Shown one piece after another: positions 1 through 8,290 of a stretch of DNA of 35,602 nucleotides; the first letter of the stretch is position 1, and every line of letters begins with the position of its first letter. The position numbers were made by a program, and so were the translations under genes. Origin of the DNA: a virus; the IMG/VR virus record IMGVR_UViG_3300046007_004688, positions 1 to 35,602 of that record; one strand, written 5' to 3'. The notes under the pieces are model-generated. The model did not search any database. It was not told the DNA's origin and saw nothing but the letters and a program-made list of their open reading frames with translations.

Positions 1-86
1 AAAAAGCGCGATCATTTTGTGCGAGTTTCTTTTTAAAACCTTAATGAAACCTAAAAAAGAATTATAAAATATTCATAAGATTTTTG

Positions 87-122
87 TTTACAAATATTTA
101 GGGCAATATAAAAAATAAAACT
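87..122 (+). promoter_or_regulatory. AT-rich leader with a possible promoter
   Basis: The first 122 bases hold no gene and are very AT-rich. TTTACA at 87-92 resembles a -35 box. TATAAA at 107-112 resembles a -10 box, but the 14-base spacer is short; the alternative TAAAAA at 109-114 gives 16 bases. A start codon follows at 123 with no strong Shine-Dalgarno sequence. This could be the promoter of the left gene block, but neither box is decisive. Confidence 0.25.
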
Positions 123-578
123 ATGACAACAACCACAAAATCCTCAAAACAAAAAACCGAAACCGCAATCGAGGCACTAGCAAAATATTTAGAATGCTCG
201 AAGAGTGATCTCGATGAGCAATCTTATGATTATTACGGCCTAGAAGTTTTTTCTTGCGGCAAAAAAGAATATGCCGTTGGAACTGACGAAGAAGCCGATA
301 AGGCTTGTGGCGAATATATTAAACAAACCGTTTGGGCATTTCGCCCGGAATTCGTGGCCAGCGAGTGCGGCATGCCTGAGGCGGAAGAAATTATTCAAGC
401 CGCTCAAGCAAAATGCGAGGACTCCAATGATGCAATCCTAGCAATAATCAAAGGCTCTTGCGGAATAGCTTCTTTTGTCGATTCTGCTATTTCTGCAGAT
501 GGCCGAGGGCATTTCCTAGCTCAATATGACGGAAACGAAAACGAGCAAGGCAACTTTTATATTTATAGGATCAACTAA
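123..578 (+). CDS. Conserved phage hypothetical protein (151 aa)
   Basis: No function is recognised. The C-terminal half resembles a hypothetical protein I recall from many phages: a segment of type YAVGTDEEAD near residues 50-60, an aromatic/acidic middle, and an ending with DGRGHFLAQYDG followed by a YIYR-type tail. The N-terminal 15 residues are Thr/Lys-rich and probably disordered. There is no signal peptide or membrane segment. It is the first gene of a tight block: its stop TAA overlaps the next ATG (TAATG). The placement next to ParB-like and glycosyltransferase genes is context only. Confidence 0.8.
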   Translation: MTTTTKSSKQKTETAIEALAKYLECSKSDLDEQSYDYYGLEVFSCGKKEYAVGTDEEADKACGEYIKQTVWAFRPEFVASECGMPEAEEIIQAAQAKCEDSNDAILAIIKGSCGIASFVDSAISADGRGHFLAQYDGNENEQGNFYIYRIN

Positions 579-778
579 TGACTCTTGAACAAATATCATC
601 ATTAAGAAAAGCAAAAGAAAAAGTATTTTTTAAAATACAGGAATGGGATGAAAAAAGTTTATGTTGGTCAGAAATACATATAATATATAATACAGAACAA
701 GAAGCAGTTAATGCCGCTAAAAAACTACGAAAATATAGAATTGTAAAAAGAACCGACCAAGGATGGAGGGGAGTATGA
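578..778 (+). CDS. Small basic hypothetical protein (66 aa)
   Basis: An unrecognised 66-residue protein rich in Lys, Arg and Glu, with a predicted mixed alpha/beta pattern and a final WRGV. The start overlaps the preceding stop and its own stop overlaps the ATG of the ParB-like gene (ATGA at 775-778), so it is probably translationally coupled to both. No domain or metal-binding motif is visible. Confidence 0.65.
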   Translation: MTLEQISSLRKAKEKVFFKIQEWDEKSLCWSEIHIIYNTEQEAVNAAKKLRKYRIVKRTDQGWRGV

Positions 779-1410
779 GCGAAAAATATCCAAAGCTATT
801 AACTAAAAAAATTAGCGAGATTTCACCCGCGAAATACAACCCAAGAAAAATTACTGATGAGGCAATAGGACGGCTAACTAAAAGCCTTGCAGAATTAGGC
901 AACCTTCAGCCTATTACTTGGAATGCAAAAACAGGGAATGTAGTTGGAGGGCATCAAAGGCTTAAATGCTATCAAGCCATGGGGAAAGAAGAGGTTGAGG
1001 TGTGGGCAGTATGGCTAGACGAAGCCAAGGAAAAAGCCGCAAATATCGCTCTTAATAAATTGAGCGGTGAGTTCGATATGGTATCATTAAAAGACTTAAT
1101 CGAAGAAATTGATACTGGCGAAATTGATTTAGAGATTACGGGGTTTGCCCAATCGGAGCTTGAGCAAATTATGTCTTATTTTAAAGACCCAACTGTGCCC
1201 GAAGAAGAGTGGAAAGATATGCCAGAATTTGAACAAAATGATAAAAAAGCCTTTAAAGAAATTATCGTAAGATTTATGAACGATTCAGACTATAAGGCTT
1301 TTGCAGGCCTTATTAAACAAAATTTAAGCCAAGAAACAAAATCAATTTGGTTTCCAAAACAAGATCAAGACCAAACAAATAGGAACTATGTCTACGGAAC
1401 AAAAGAATAA
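775..1410 (+). CDS. ParB/Srx-fold nuclease-domain protein
   Basis: The N-terminal 115 residues match the ParB-like nuclease domain: an N-terminal strand with NPR at residues 22-24, a helix ending in SLAELGNLQPI, then the GGHQR signature at 58-62 corresponding to the GxxR box of ParB/sulfiredoxin folds. The C-terminal 90 residues are unrecognised. In phages, stand-alone ParB domains of this type often sit beside DNA base-modification enzymes; here the next gene is a TAGT-type glycosyltransferase, overlapping by 23 bases. The start at 775 is preferred over an in-frame ATG at 763 because GGAGGGG lies at the right distance and the ATG overlaps the upstream stop. It is unlikely to be a partition protein, since no ParA or C-terminal dimerisation domain is seen. 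Confidence 0.85.
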   Translation: MSEKYPKLLTKKISEISPAKYNPRKITDEAIGRLTKSLAELGNLQPITWNAKTGNVVGGHQRLKCYQAMGKEEVEVWAVWLDEAKEKAANIALNKLSGEFDMVSLKDLIEEIDTGEIDLEITGFAQSELEQIMSYFKDPTVPEEEWKDMPEFEQNDKKAFKEIIVRFMNDSDYKAFAGLIKQNLSQETKSIWFPKQDQDQTNRNYVYGTKE

Positions 1411-2242
1411 CCCACAGTTCCCGGTTTATATAATATCGAAAGGGCGGTGGGAAAGCAGGCTAACAGCTAAAGCCCTTGAGGAAATTAAAGTTCCTTACAG
1501 AATAGTAATAGAGCCGCAAGAATTTTTAAACTACTCTAAACATATAGATAATAAAAAAATATTAACCCTTCCATTCAGCAACCTAGGGCAAGGATCAATC
1601 CCAGCTAGAAATTGGGTGTGGGAACATTCAATTAAAGAAGGTCATAAGCATCATTGGATTCTGGATGACAATATTGCTTGGTTTGCAAGAATACATAAAA
1701 ACAAAAAAACAAAAGTTGCTAATGGCTTATGTTTTAAAATTGCAGAAGATTTTTCATTAAGATATACAAATGTTGCATTATCTGGCCTTCAATATGAAAT
1801 GTTTATTCCTGCAAACGGGAAAGCAAAGCCGGTAGTTTTTAATACAAGGATTTATTCTTGCATTTTAATAAGAAATGATATTCCCTTTAGGTGGAGAGGA
1901 AAATATAATGAAGATACAGATTTAAGCATTCGGGCACTTAAAGCCGGGTGGTGCACTATTCTTATACAGGCATTTGTATGTAAAAAAATGACCACAATGA
2001 AAATGAAGGGTGGGAATACAGACTTGCTTTATAAGCAAGACAAGGCATTTGATGGGCGCCTAGAAATGGCTAAATCACTACAAAAACAACACCCAGAAAT
2101 AACAACAATAAAATGGAAATGGGGAAGATGGCAACATGAGGTTGATTATTCTGGCTTTAGGAAAAATAAATTAATTAAAAGACACGGCTTAAAACTAGAA
2201 AATACAATAAATAATTATGGGCTTGAGCTTTTGCCAAAATGA
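1388..2242 (+). CDS. TET-associated-type glycosyltransferase (TAGT), putative DNA base glycosyltransferase
   Basis: A 284-residue GT-A-like enzyme. The signature YIISKGR at 14-20 is the (Y)IPSxGR opening of the TAGT family. It is followed by VIEPQEF (about 40-46), the GSIPARN segment (69-75), the metal-site motif LDDN at 92-95, and a late NEDTD (174-178) followed by an ALKAGW segment, all in family order. TAGTs are known from phages that oxidise 5-methylcytosine with a TET/JBP dioxygenase and then add sugar to the product, and were named for that association. I infer a nucleotide-sugar transferase acting on hypermodified phage DNA. No TET or cytosine methyltransferase is in this window, so the substrate is unproven. 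A weak AGGA precedes the ATG, which overlaps the ParB-like gene. Confidence 0.8.
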   Translation: MSTEQKNNPQFPVYIISKGRWESRLTAKALEEIKVPYRIVIEPQEFLNYSKHIDNKKILTLPFSNLGQGSIPARNWVWEHSIKEGHKHHWILDDNIAWFARIHKNKKTKVANGLCFKIAEDFSLRYTNVALSGLQYEMFIPANGKAKPVVFNTRIYSCILIRNDIPFRWRGKYNEDTDLSIRALKAGWCTILIQAFVCKKMTTMKMKGGNTDLLYKQDKAFDGRLEMAKSLQKQHPEITTIKWKWGRWQHEVDYSGFRKNKLIKRHGLKLENTINNYGLELLPK

Positions 2243-2251
2243 AGTTTTTAT

Positions 2252-2848
2252 ATGTTACAAAAAGAACTTGTAGAAAGATGGGGTTTATCCAAAGGACAAA
2301 TCTCAAAAATGGTAAGACAGGGGATGCCCTTGACCTCCGAGGCCGATGCGATGAAATGGAGACTGCAAAACCAGCAAGCAGTATTCCGAAAAGGCCCGCC
2401 ATTAAGCCAAGACGAATCACAAGAAAAAGAATCTCAAGATTCCTCTAATGATGATCTCTCTGCGCTCAACACGCTTGGTCGGCTCCTTCGGGCGCAACGA
2501 ATGGAAGTTGCGGCTTTTCGGCTCATGGTCAAAGCCTCAAAGGAAAACAACCCGATTGCCACCCGCGCCGCCATCCACGCTTATCGGGATGCTCAAAGAG
2601 TTGTTCGGCAAGCCGAGATAGACCACCATGAAGAACAGGCTCACCTTCGACAAACACTTCCGACTATCGAAGTTCAAGAAAAATACACGAAATACCTTGG
2701 CGGGATTCGTCAATTACTGGATGCGATGCCATCAAGTATCTGCGCGAGGGCAAACCCCAGCGACCCAGAATGTGCCAAGCAAGCGATTGAAGATGGCGTG
2801 AACCAAATCTATATAGCCATTCAAAAGGCAGAGGGGGCTTTCGCATGA
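2252..2848 (+). CDS. Terminase small subunit-like protein (Nu1-type)
   Basis: Residues 1-30 read as a helix-turn-helix of Nu1 type (LVERWGLSKGQISKMVRQG), suited to recognising packaging sites. A Gln/Ser-rich linker follows at about 40-68, then a long helical region that probably forms oligomers. The 198-residue length fits small terminases. It lies two genes ahead of the GpA-type large terminase, as in lambda-like genomes. A competing frame from 2239 (69 aa) is judged a shadow because the frame used here has the HTH and runs much longer. The stop overlaps the following microgene (ATGA at 2845-2848). Confidence 0.75.
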   Translation: MLQKELVERWGLSKGQISKMVRQGMPLTSEADAMKWRLQNQQAVFRKGPPLSQDESQEKESQDSSNDDLSALNTLGRLLRAQRMEVAAFRLMVKASKENNPIATRAAIHAYRDAQRVVRQAEIDHHEEQAHLRQTLPTIEVQEKYTKYLGGIRQLLDAMPSSICARANPSDPECAKQAIEDGVNQIYIAIQKAEGAFA

Positions 2849-2916
2849 ACGAATGTTTTATGGTTATCTTGGCAGGGTTCACGATTACTTGCGTTATTCT
2901 TTCTTTGACCGAATGA
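2845..2916 (+). CDS. 23-residue hydrophobic microprotein
   Basis: A 23-codon frame whose ATG overlaps the small-terminase stop (ATGA at 2845-2848) and whose TGA overlaps the next ATG (ATGA at 2913-2916). The product has one hydrophobic stretch, VILAGFTITCVILSL, flanked by Glu and Asn, so it could be a single transmembrane helix. An AGAGGGGG purine run lies about 10 bases upstream. The double overlap is the main evidence of translation; the function is unknown. Confidence 0.5.
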   Translation: MNECFMVILAGFTITCVILSLTE

Positions 2917-3215
2917 AACGCACCCCACTTAAACGCAAAACCCCCCTCAAGCGAGGAGGAAGGCTTCGACCAGTTTCAAAGAAGCGAGCCAAGCAAAATA
3001 AGGAATACTCCATTTACAGGAACCTATATTTGAACAACCACCCGGCTTGCGAGCGATGCGGGGGCAAGGCAAGCCAGATTCATCATAAGCGAGGCAGATT
3101 CCAAGACCGCCTAAACGAGATGGAGTTTTTTATGAGCGTTTGCCATTCTTGCCACGAGTGGATTCATCGCAATCCCCTAGAGGCTTATGCGAAGGGCTAC
3201 TTGCTTTTGAGATGA
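2913..3215 (+). CDS. HNH-like / zinc-finger endonuclease-type protein (100 aa)
   Basis: The first 35 residues are extremely basic (repeated KRKTPLKR) and resemble the start of phage HNH/NinG-like proteins. CERCGG at about 51-56, then a QIHHKRG segment, then CHSCHEWIH near residue 80 give two Cys-x2-Cys knuckles and several histidines, typical of a small HNH nuclease fold. HNH proteins next to large terminases take part in packaging-related cleavage in several phages; that role is inferred here. I chose 2913 rather than the in-frame ATG at 2853 because the upstream 20 codons overlap the microgene, and MKRTPLKR is the usual beginning. Confidence 0.7.
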   Translation: MKRTPLKRKTPLKRGGRLRPVSKKRAKQNKEYSIYRNLYLNNHPACERCGGKASQIHHKRGRFQDRLNEMEFFMSVCHSCHEWIHRNPLEAYAKGYLLLR

Positions 3216-3218
3216 AAA

Positions 3219-4982
3219 ATGCACGATCAATTTCTACAAGATATTTTTGTTCCAAGAAAAAGGCTTTCCATATCGGAGTGGGCTGAACAGAATTTAGTTC
3301 TCTCGCCGAGGGTGACAAACATCCCCGGCCCCTATTCGACAAGCCTCACGCCATACTGCCGAGAACCCCTAGAAGCCTTTGGGGATGACAACATAAGGCG
3401 AATCGTTTTGGTTTGGGGGGCGCAGACCTCCAAGACAACCACGATCCTTGCGGGGCTTTCGTATCGTCTTGCAGAGCGTCCTTGCCCCGCTCTTTGGGTC
3501 ATGCCAAGCGAAGCCCTAGCCCGATCCTTTAGCGAAACCCGCTGGCTCCCGATGATTGATGATTGCCCCACCCTAGCCAAAGAAAAGCCAGAGAATACCG
3601 ATAAAATCAAAATCCTAGAGCAACATTTTAAGAAGATGAGCCTTTGGTTTGTGGGATCGAATAGCCCAGCCAATCTTTCAAGTCGATCCGTTGCGCTCCT
3701 TATGCTCGATGAGGTGGATAAATTTTCCGATGGCTCCTCCTCGAAAGAAGCCGGAGCCTTGCAGTTGGCCGAGGCCAGAGTTGCGACCTATCCCCAGCAC
3801 CTAGTGGTTGCAACCAGCACCCCGACAACCGCCGACTCAATTATCTGGAACGAATGGCAAAAGGGGGATATGAGATTTTATTTCGTTCCATGCCCTTCTT
3901 GCGGCCATAAACAAAAGCTAATCTGGGGGCAAGTAAAGTGGGCGGACGATGCCAAGGTTGAAGAAGGGGTTTATGATTTTGTTAAGGTTAGGAACTCCGC
4001 TTATTACGAATGCGAGAACTGCAAGGCGCAGATTCGAGACGGCCAAAAAACTAAGATGCTTCGGGAGGGGGAATGGATAGCGACAAACCCAAAAGGTGAG
4101 CCGGGGCGGCGATCCTATCACCTTAACGGCCTATACGCACCTTGGGTGACTTTCGGTTCCTTGGCGGTCAAGTTCCTCCAAGATAAATACAATGGGATTC
4201 TAGGCTTACAAGATTTCGTGAATCGAGTATTGGCCGAACCTTGGATGGAACACGAAAAAGAGAACCTAGAAATTAAGGTTGGCGACTATCGAATGGGCGA
4301 AGTGAGGATGGGCGAAAAGCTAATCATGGCTTGCGACATACAGGAAGCAGGGGGCTTCCACGCTTGGTCAATCGTTAGGGCTTGGGATAACGAAGGAAAA
4401 TCTAGGCTTGTATGGGCGGGAAGGCTTGAGACTTGGGGAGACATCCAAGCCAAGGCCGAGGAGTTTAAGGTGGAGGCCAAGTGTGTTTTCTGCGATTCGG
4501 GCGATCAAACCCGCGATGTTTATTTGCATTGTTGTAAGAACGGATGGATGGCCTTGGTAGGATCAGATAAAACCAGCTTCTCAGAGATTGTCGGCCAACA
4601 AAAGATTCAACGCCCCTTCGCCAGAATTGCCAATGGCGACCCCTTTAGCGGTAAGGCCACAGGCTCAAGGGCAGGGTGGAAGTGGAAACTCTGCCCTGTC
4701 TGGCGTTGGTCGAACCCAGCCTTCAAAGACATCCTTTCGAGCCTCTTAAAAACCGAAGGCTTCATCGCCCAAGATACTCCCTTGGTTTATCACGAACACA
4801 TATCGGCAGAGGCCAAGGTTAAGGTTAAAAATCCCATGACCGGGCGGGAGCGTTATGTCTGGAAACAAGTCGGGAAAAACAACCACTTGCTCGATGCCGA
4901 GTGTATGGGGCTGGTCGGAGCCGCCCTTCATGGAAGGCTTAAAGTTACCCCAGCAGATTTGGCAGAAAACATTGAAGAGTAA
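3219..4982 (+). CDS. Terminase large subunit, GpA family
   Basis: The ATP-driven DNA packaging motor and headful/cos nuclease. Of its 587 residues, the N-terminal ATPase has a Walker A-like GAQTSKTT at 67-74, a Walker B LMLDEVD at 161-167 and a coupling-like VVATSTP at 196-202. A zinc knuckle insertion (CPSC at 225-228, CENC at 265-268) is typical of the GpA family. The C-terminal RNase H-like nuclease begins around MACDIQE (D373), continues with CDSGDQTRD, and ends with a LLDAECMG helix carrying an acidic residue. Its length and order after a small terminase match lambda gpA. It is followed by the TTGACATA signal and the gpW-like gene. Confidence 0.95.
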   Translation: MHDQFLQDIFVPRKRLSISEWAEQNLVLSPRVTNIPGPYSTSLTPYCREPLEAFGDDNIRRIVLVWGAQTSKTTTILAGLSYRLAERPCPALWVMPSEALARSFSETRWLPMIDDCPTLAKEKPENTDKIKILEQHFKKMSLWFVGSNSPANLSSRSVALLMLDEVDKFSDGSSSKEAGALQLAEARVATYPQHLVVATSTPTTADSIIWNEWQKGDMRFYFVPCPSCGHKQKLIWGQVKWADDAKVEEGVYDFVKVRNSAYYECENCKAQIRDGQKTKMLREGEWIATNPKGEPGRRSYHLNGLYAPWVTFGSLAVKFLQDKYNGILGLQDFVNRVLAEPWMEHEKENLEIKVGDYRMGEVRMGEKLIMACDIQEAGGFHAWSIVRAWDNEGKSRLVWAGRLETWGDIQAKAEEFKVEAKCVFCDSGDQTRDVYLHCCKNGWMALVGSDKTSFSEIVGQQKIQRPFARIANGDPFSGKATGSRAGWKWKLCPVWRWSNPAFKDILSSLLKTEGFIAQDTPLVYHEHISAEAKVKVKNPMTGRERYVWKQVGKNNHLLDAECMGLVGAALHGRLKVTPADLAENIEE

Positions 4983-4984
4983 TT

Positions 4985-5005
4985 TTGACATAAGGGTGGA
5001 TTTTT
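4985..5005 (+). promoter_or_regulatory. TTGACATAAG signal upstream of the gpW-like gene
   Basis: TTGACA at 4985-4990 lies 15 bases before the ATG at 5006, followed by TAAGGGTGG, whose GGGTGG may act as ribosome site. The same TTGACATA octamer precedes the starts at 8291, 15475 and 20447. It looks like a -35 box, but no good -10 hexamer lies 16-18 bases downstream. Confidence 0.4.
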
Positions 5006-5242
5006 ATGGCTAGGGGTGCATTTGTTGGTTTGCCCGTAGCTACCCTAACGAGTCTCCGCACAAAGTATCTTGAGTGCTTGGAAGCGATTGCGGTAGCGGG
5101 GGCATCGTATTCCATCGCTGGAAGATCGTTTAGCCGCGCCAATTTGGGCGAGGTTCGGGACACGATTGAAGAATTGACTTACGCCCTCAAGCTGGCAGAT
5201 GGTTCTAGGGTGCTTACCACCTACGCCAAGTTCGGCCCGTGA
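5006..5242 (+). CDS. gpW-like head-tail joining protein
   Basis: A 78-residue protein between large terminase and portal, exactly where lambda W lies. The pattern matches gpW: an N-terminal helical segment with TLTSLRTKYLECLEAI, a beta hairpin at SYSIAGRSFSRANL, and a C-terminal helix (EVRDTIEELTYAL). gpW seals the portal after packaging and builds the connector to the tail. Its stop overlaps the GTG start of the portal gene (GTGA at 5239-5242), so the two are probably translationally coupled. Confidence 0.7.
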   Translation: MARGAFVGLPVATLTSLRTKYLECLEAIAVAGASYSIAGRSFSRANLGEVRDTIEELTYALKLADGSRVLTTYAKFGP

Positions 5243-8200
5243 AGAAAGCCAAGCTAAATCTAATTGATAAGGCCATCGCCTTTATCAATCCAAAGGGCGC
5301 GGTGGATCGGTTGGTAGCCCGCCAAAAGCTGACCAAGTTCGAGTATGATGCGGTCAAATACACAAGGGAACGCAAGGGGCCGAGCGCACTATCCGGGGCG
5401 GAAGATTATCGCTCTAATTATGACCGGGTAGAGCTAATGAAAAGGGCGCGGGACTTGGCCGAGAATGTTGGCCTAGTTCGCTCACTCCTTCTCAAGTTTG
5501 CGGGTCATGTCGCCGGATCAATCAGCTATCAAGCCCGAACCCAGAATCCCCAGATCAATACCGATGTCGAGGCGTATTGGGCTGAATGGTGGGACAAGTG
5601 CGACATTTCCACAAGGCACACAGGCTCAACGCTTATGCAAGTGGCAGTTATGTCCATGTTGCGTGACGGCGATTTTCTTTTCGTCCTAGTTCGAGATGGC
5701 GATGGCAACCTAAAGATTCAAGGCATCGAGGCCGACAGACTAGGCGATCCTTTTAAAGTCTATACCAGCCTAGAGCTAATCGGCGGAATCCATATTGACC
5801 GCACAACTGGCGCACCCACGGCTTACGATATTTACAATCGGAGCATCGGGGATTTTTATACCTACCAACTAACCATTCCCTCAAGCCAAGCCTTCCATCT
5901 TTTTGACCCGCTTCGGATTGACCAGTATCGCGGAGTTTCCGCTTTCCATACAGCCATTAATGACGCAACCGACATTTACGATATTATCAATTACGAAAAG
6001 ATGGCGGCGAAGGTTGCAAGTTCGCAATCTGGAATCGTTAAGCGGAATAACAACAACGCCGCCGACCTTTCTACTCTTTCAAATGATGATGACTTAAGCG
6101 GGAACACAATCAAACTAGAGACAATCGAATCGGGCAAGATTTCCTATTTGGAGCCGGGAGAGGACATTATTTTCCCCAACGGCCCAAGCCGACCCAGCGG
6201 AGCCTTTGCAGAGTTCCATAAGATTCTGCTTCGTAATATCTGCCTTGGTTTAAACATTCCATATTCTTTTGCCGTTGACCCTTCCGCGATGTCCGGCCCA
6301 ACTGCCCGTCTTGAGATGCAACAGGCAGGGCGCACCTTCCGCCGCTACCAGAATCTTTTGAATGATAAGGTGCTTCGGCCTATTAAGAACATCGTCCTAG
6401 CCGATGCGGTTGCTCGTGGGCTTATCAGCGGAACCGAAGGAACCAAGACGACCAAGGGCATCTTTAATTTCGGGGCTAATGTCTCGATTGATTTAGGGCG
6501 GGAATCTGCCTCCGCAATCTCCGAATTTAAGACTGGCTTGCGAACCGCCGCCGACATCTACGCCGAGCGTGGGCAAGACTTTGAGAGTGCTATGAGGCAA
6601 AGGGCAATCGAGGCCAAACTGATTAAGGACTTGGCCGAGCAATACCAGATTGACCCCCAGACGATTTCCGATGTGGTTCCTCCCGCAAAACCAGAACCGC
6701 AGATGCCCAAGGCTCCCGCGCCCCAACCGCCAGTTTCCCAAGAACCCCCACAGGATGACGAAGGCGAGGACGAGGGCGGCGAAGAACCCGAACCCGATGA
6801 GCCTATTGATGGAGGAGATGAGGAGCTAGAATTTGACTGCGGAACTGGTGCTGGCGGATTCAAAGAGGGGAATACTTGCGCTGGCGGAGGAAATGGCGGC
6901 GGGCAAGAGGAAAGATATAGGGACAGAATAGAGGGAACAGACGAAGAGGATAGGAACGAAAAAAGAAAAATCCAAAGGAAAATCAGAAACTTAAACAAAA
7001 AAATTGAGGGCTATAAAAAAACCGAAGCTGAAATTCAAAATAAAATAAGCGACTTAAATAATAAAATAGCCTCACGCACACCCGAATATAATAGCAAATT
7101 AGATATAATTAACAAAGAGTCGGAAAGGATAAAACAAGAGGGCGTTGCGGCAAGGGCGAAAATTCAAGAAAAACTAGATAGGGACTTGGCGAAGATTGAC
7201 GAAAAATTTAAGAAGCGCAGGGAAAAAAGAGCCAGCACATTAAAAGACAGATATGCCAAGCAAGGAAGGGAAGTTCCAGAGGCCATTCAAAAACTTTACC
7301 CAGAATACAAGTTCGAAGAAAAAGAGGATGCGGATAGCGAGGAAACGCCAGAAACAAAAGAAATTGAAGACGCAATCTCTAGGCTTGACGATTTGGCGAA
7401 ACAGCTTGAGGGCATTTTGGCACAAACAGAGAGTCCCGCAAAAGAAGACTTAGAGGGTAAAAAAAAAGTTCTTGAGGCGTTAAGCAAAAAAGATTGGCAA
7501 ATGCTCATCGCGGGGATGATGGGCGGAATTGAGTTGGGCAAATACGATGGGATTGATTTCACTCCCCCAGAAGGAGCAAGAGAGTCCGCAAAGAGGGCTT
7601 TGGATGTAAGGGAGAAAAAACCCGCAAGCCAAAAAGGAATGACCCCGGTGGGCATCGCAAGGGCTAGGGATTTGATGAATGGCGTGAAATTGTCCCCCGA
7701 TACCGTCCGCAGAATGAAAGCCTTCTTTGATCGCCATGAAGTCGATAAGAAAGGAAGCACTTGGGACGAGCAAGGGAAGGGCTGGCAAGCGTGGAATGGA
7801 TGGGGTGGAGATGCTGGTTATGCTTGGGCAAGGAAGGTCGTTAGACAGATGGAGAGCAGAGAAAGGGAGCTTTCGCAGTTCGCTCGCCCCGGCCCCAAGT
7901 CAGCGGCACAAACCCCAGCACCGCCCAAGGAAAGAATCAAAGGCTCCAAGGAGAACCCCGAAGGCACGGCGGCCACTAGGTCAAAGGCTGGGGATATTGA
8001 GATTTCAGAAGCCAACGAACAAGCCCTAAAAGACAAGATTGCCGAGTTCAAAAAGGATCATCCACAAAAGAACGCCCCTAGCCTTGGGACGCTCAAAAAG
8101 GTATTCCGCAGAGGCGCAGGGGCTTTCTCAACCAGCTTTAGGCCAACCATTACAGGCGGAAAACCTAACAGCCGAAACGCTTGGGCGATGGCGAGGGTGA

Positions 8201-8274
8201 ACAAGTTTCTAAAAATGGCTGGCGGTGGAGAGGTCAAAGAATCCTACCGCAAGGCAGATGGCGACCTTCTTTGA
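5239..8274 (+). CDS. Portal protein (lambda gpB-like) with long C-terminal extension
   Basis: Residues 1-475 are a lambda-family portal: a basic N-terminus, SGAEDYRSNYDRVELMKRAR, YWAEWWDKCD, and a QGIEADRLGDP segment. The portal forms the dodecameric ring through which DNA enters. At 1011 residues it is about twice lambda gpB. The extra part holds a Pro/acidic linker (480-530), a CGTGAGGF...NTCAGGG motif at 534-550, a highly charged coiled coil (about 557-745), a module at 801-875 (GIARARDLMNG, MKAFFDRHEVD, WGGDAGYAWARK) and a final module from about 946 (GAGAFSTSFRP, NAWAMARVNKFL). The last two modules recur in phage head proteins. GTG start overlapping the gpW-like stop. Confidence 0.88.
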   Translation: MKKAKLNLIDKAIAFINPKGAVDRLVARQKLTKFEYDAVKYTRERKGPSALSGAEDYRSNYDRVELMKRARDLAENVGLVRSLLLKFAGHVAGSISYQARTQNPQINTDVEAYWAEWWDKCDISTRHTGSTLMQVAVMSMLRDGDFLFVLVRDGDGNLKIQGIEADRLGDPFKVYTSLELIGGIHIDRTTGAPTAYDIYNRSIGDFYTYQLTIPSSQAFHLFDPLRIDQYRGVSAFHTAINDATDIYDIINYEKMAAKVASSQSGIVKRNNNNAADLSTLSNDDDLSGNTIKLETIESGKISYLEPGEDIIFPNGPSRPSGAFAEFHKILLRNICLGLNIPYSFAVDPSAMSGPTARLEMQQAGRTFRRYQNLLNDKVLRPIKNIVLADAVARGLISGTEGTKTTKGIFNFGANVSIDLGRESASAISEFKTGLRTAADIYAERGQDFESAMRQRAIEAKLIKDLAEQYQIDPQTISDVVPPAKPEPQMPKAPAPQPPVSQEPPQDDEGEDEGGEEPEPDEPIDGGDEELEFDCGTGAGGFKEGNTCAGGGNGGGQEERYRDRIEGTDEEDRNEKRKIQRKIRNLNKKIEGYKKTEAEIQNKISDLNNKIASRTPEYNSKLDIINKESERIKQEGVAARAKIQEKLDRDLAKIDEKFKKRREKRASTLKDRYAKQGREVPEAIQKLYPEYKFEEKEDADSEETPETKEIEDAISRLDDLAKQLEGILAQTESPAKEDLEGKKKVLEALSKKDWQMLIAGMMGGIELGKYDGIDFTPPEGARESAKRALDVREKKPASQKGMTPVGIARARDLMNGVKLSPDTVRRMKAFFDRHEVDKKGSTWDEQGKGWQAWNGWGGDAGYAWARKVVRQMESRERELSQFARPGPKSAAQTPAPPKERIKGSKENPEGTAATRSKAGDIEISEANEQALKDKIAEFKKDHPQKNAPSLGTLKKVFRRGAGAFSTSFRPTITGGKPNSRNAWAMARVNKFLKMAGGGEVKESYRKADGDLL

Positions 8275-8290
8275 CATATAGAAAAAACTT
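8271..8290 (+). promoter_or_regulatory. TTGACATA signal upstream of the protease gene
   Basis: TTGACATATA begins at 8271, overlapping the portal stop codon (TGA at 8272-8274), and is 14 bases before the ATG at 8291. It matches the octamer before 5006, 15475 and 20447. The spacer is A-rich and has no clear Shine-Dalgarno sequence. Confidence 0.35.

Noticed and set aside
775-1410. Plasmid-type partition protein for the ParB-like gene
   Set aside because: No ParA partner or centromere repeats are nearby, and the domain lacks the ParB dimerisation tail.
2239-2448. Forward frame of 69 codons before the small terminase
   Set aside because: The 2252 frame is longer and has a helix-turn-helix; this one is a shadow.
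6558-6998. Reverse-strand frame rich in Ser and Pro opposite the portal linker
   Set aside because: Its composition only mirrors the Gly/Glu-rich linker of the portal; no independent signals.
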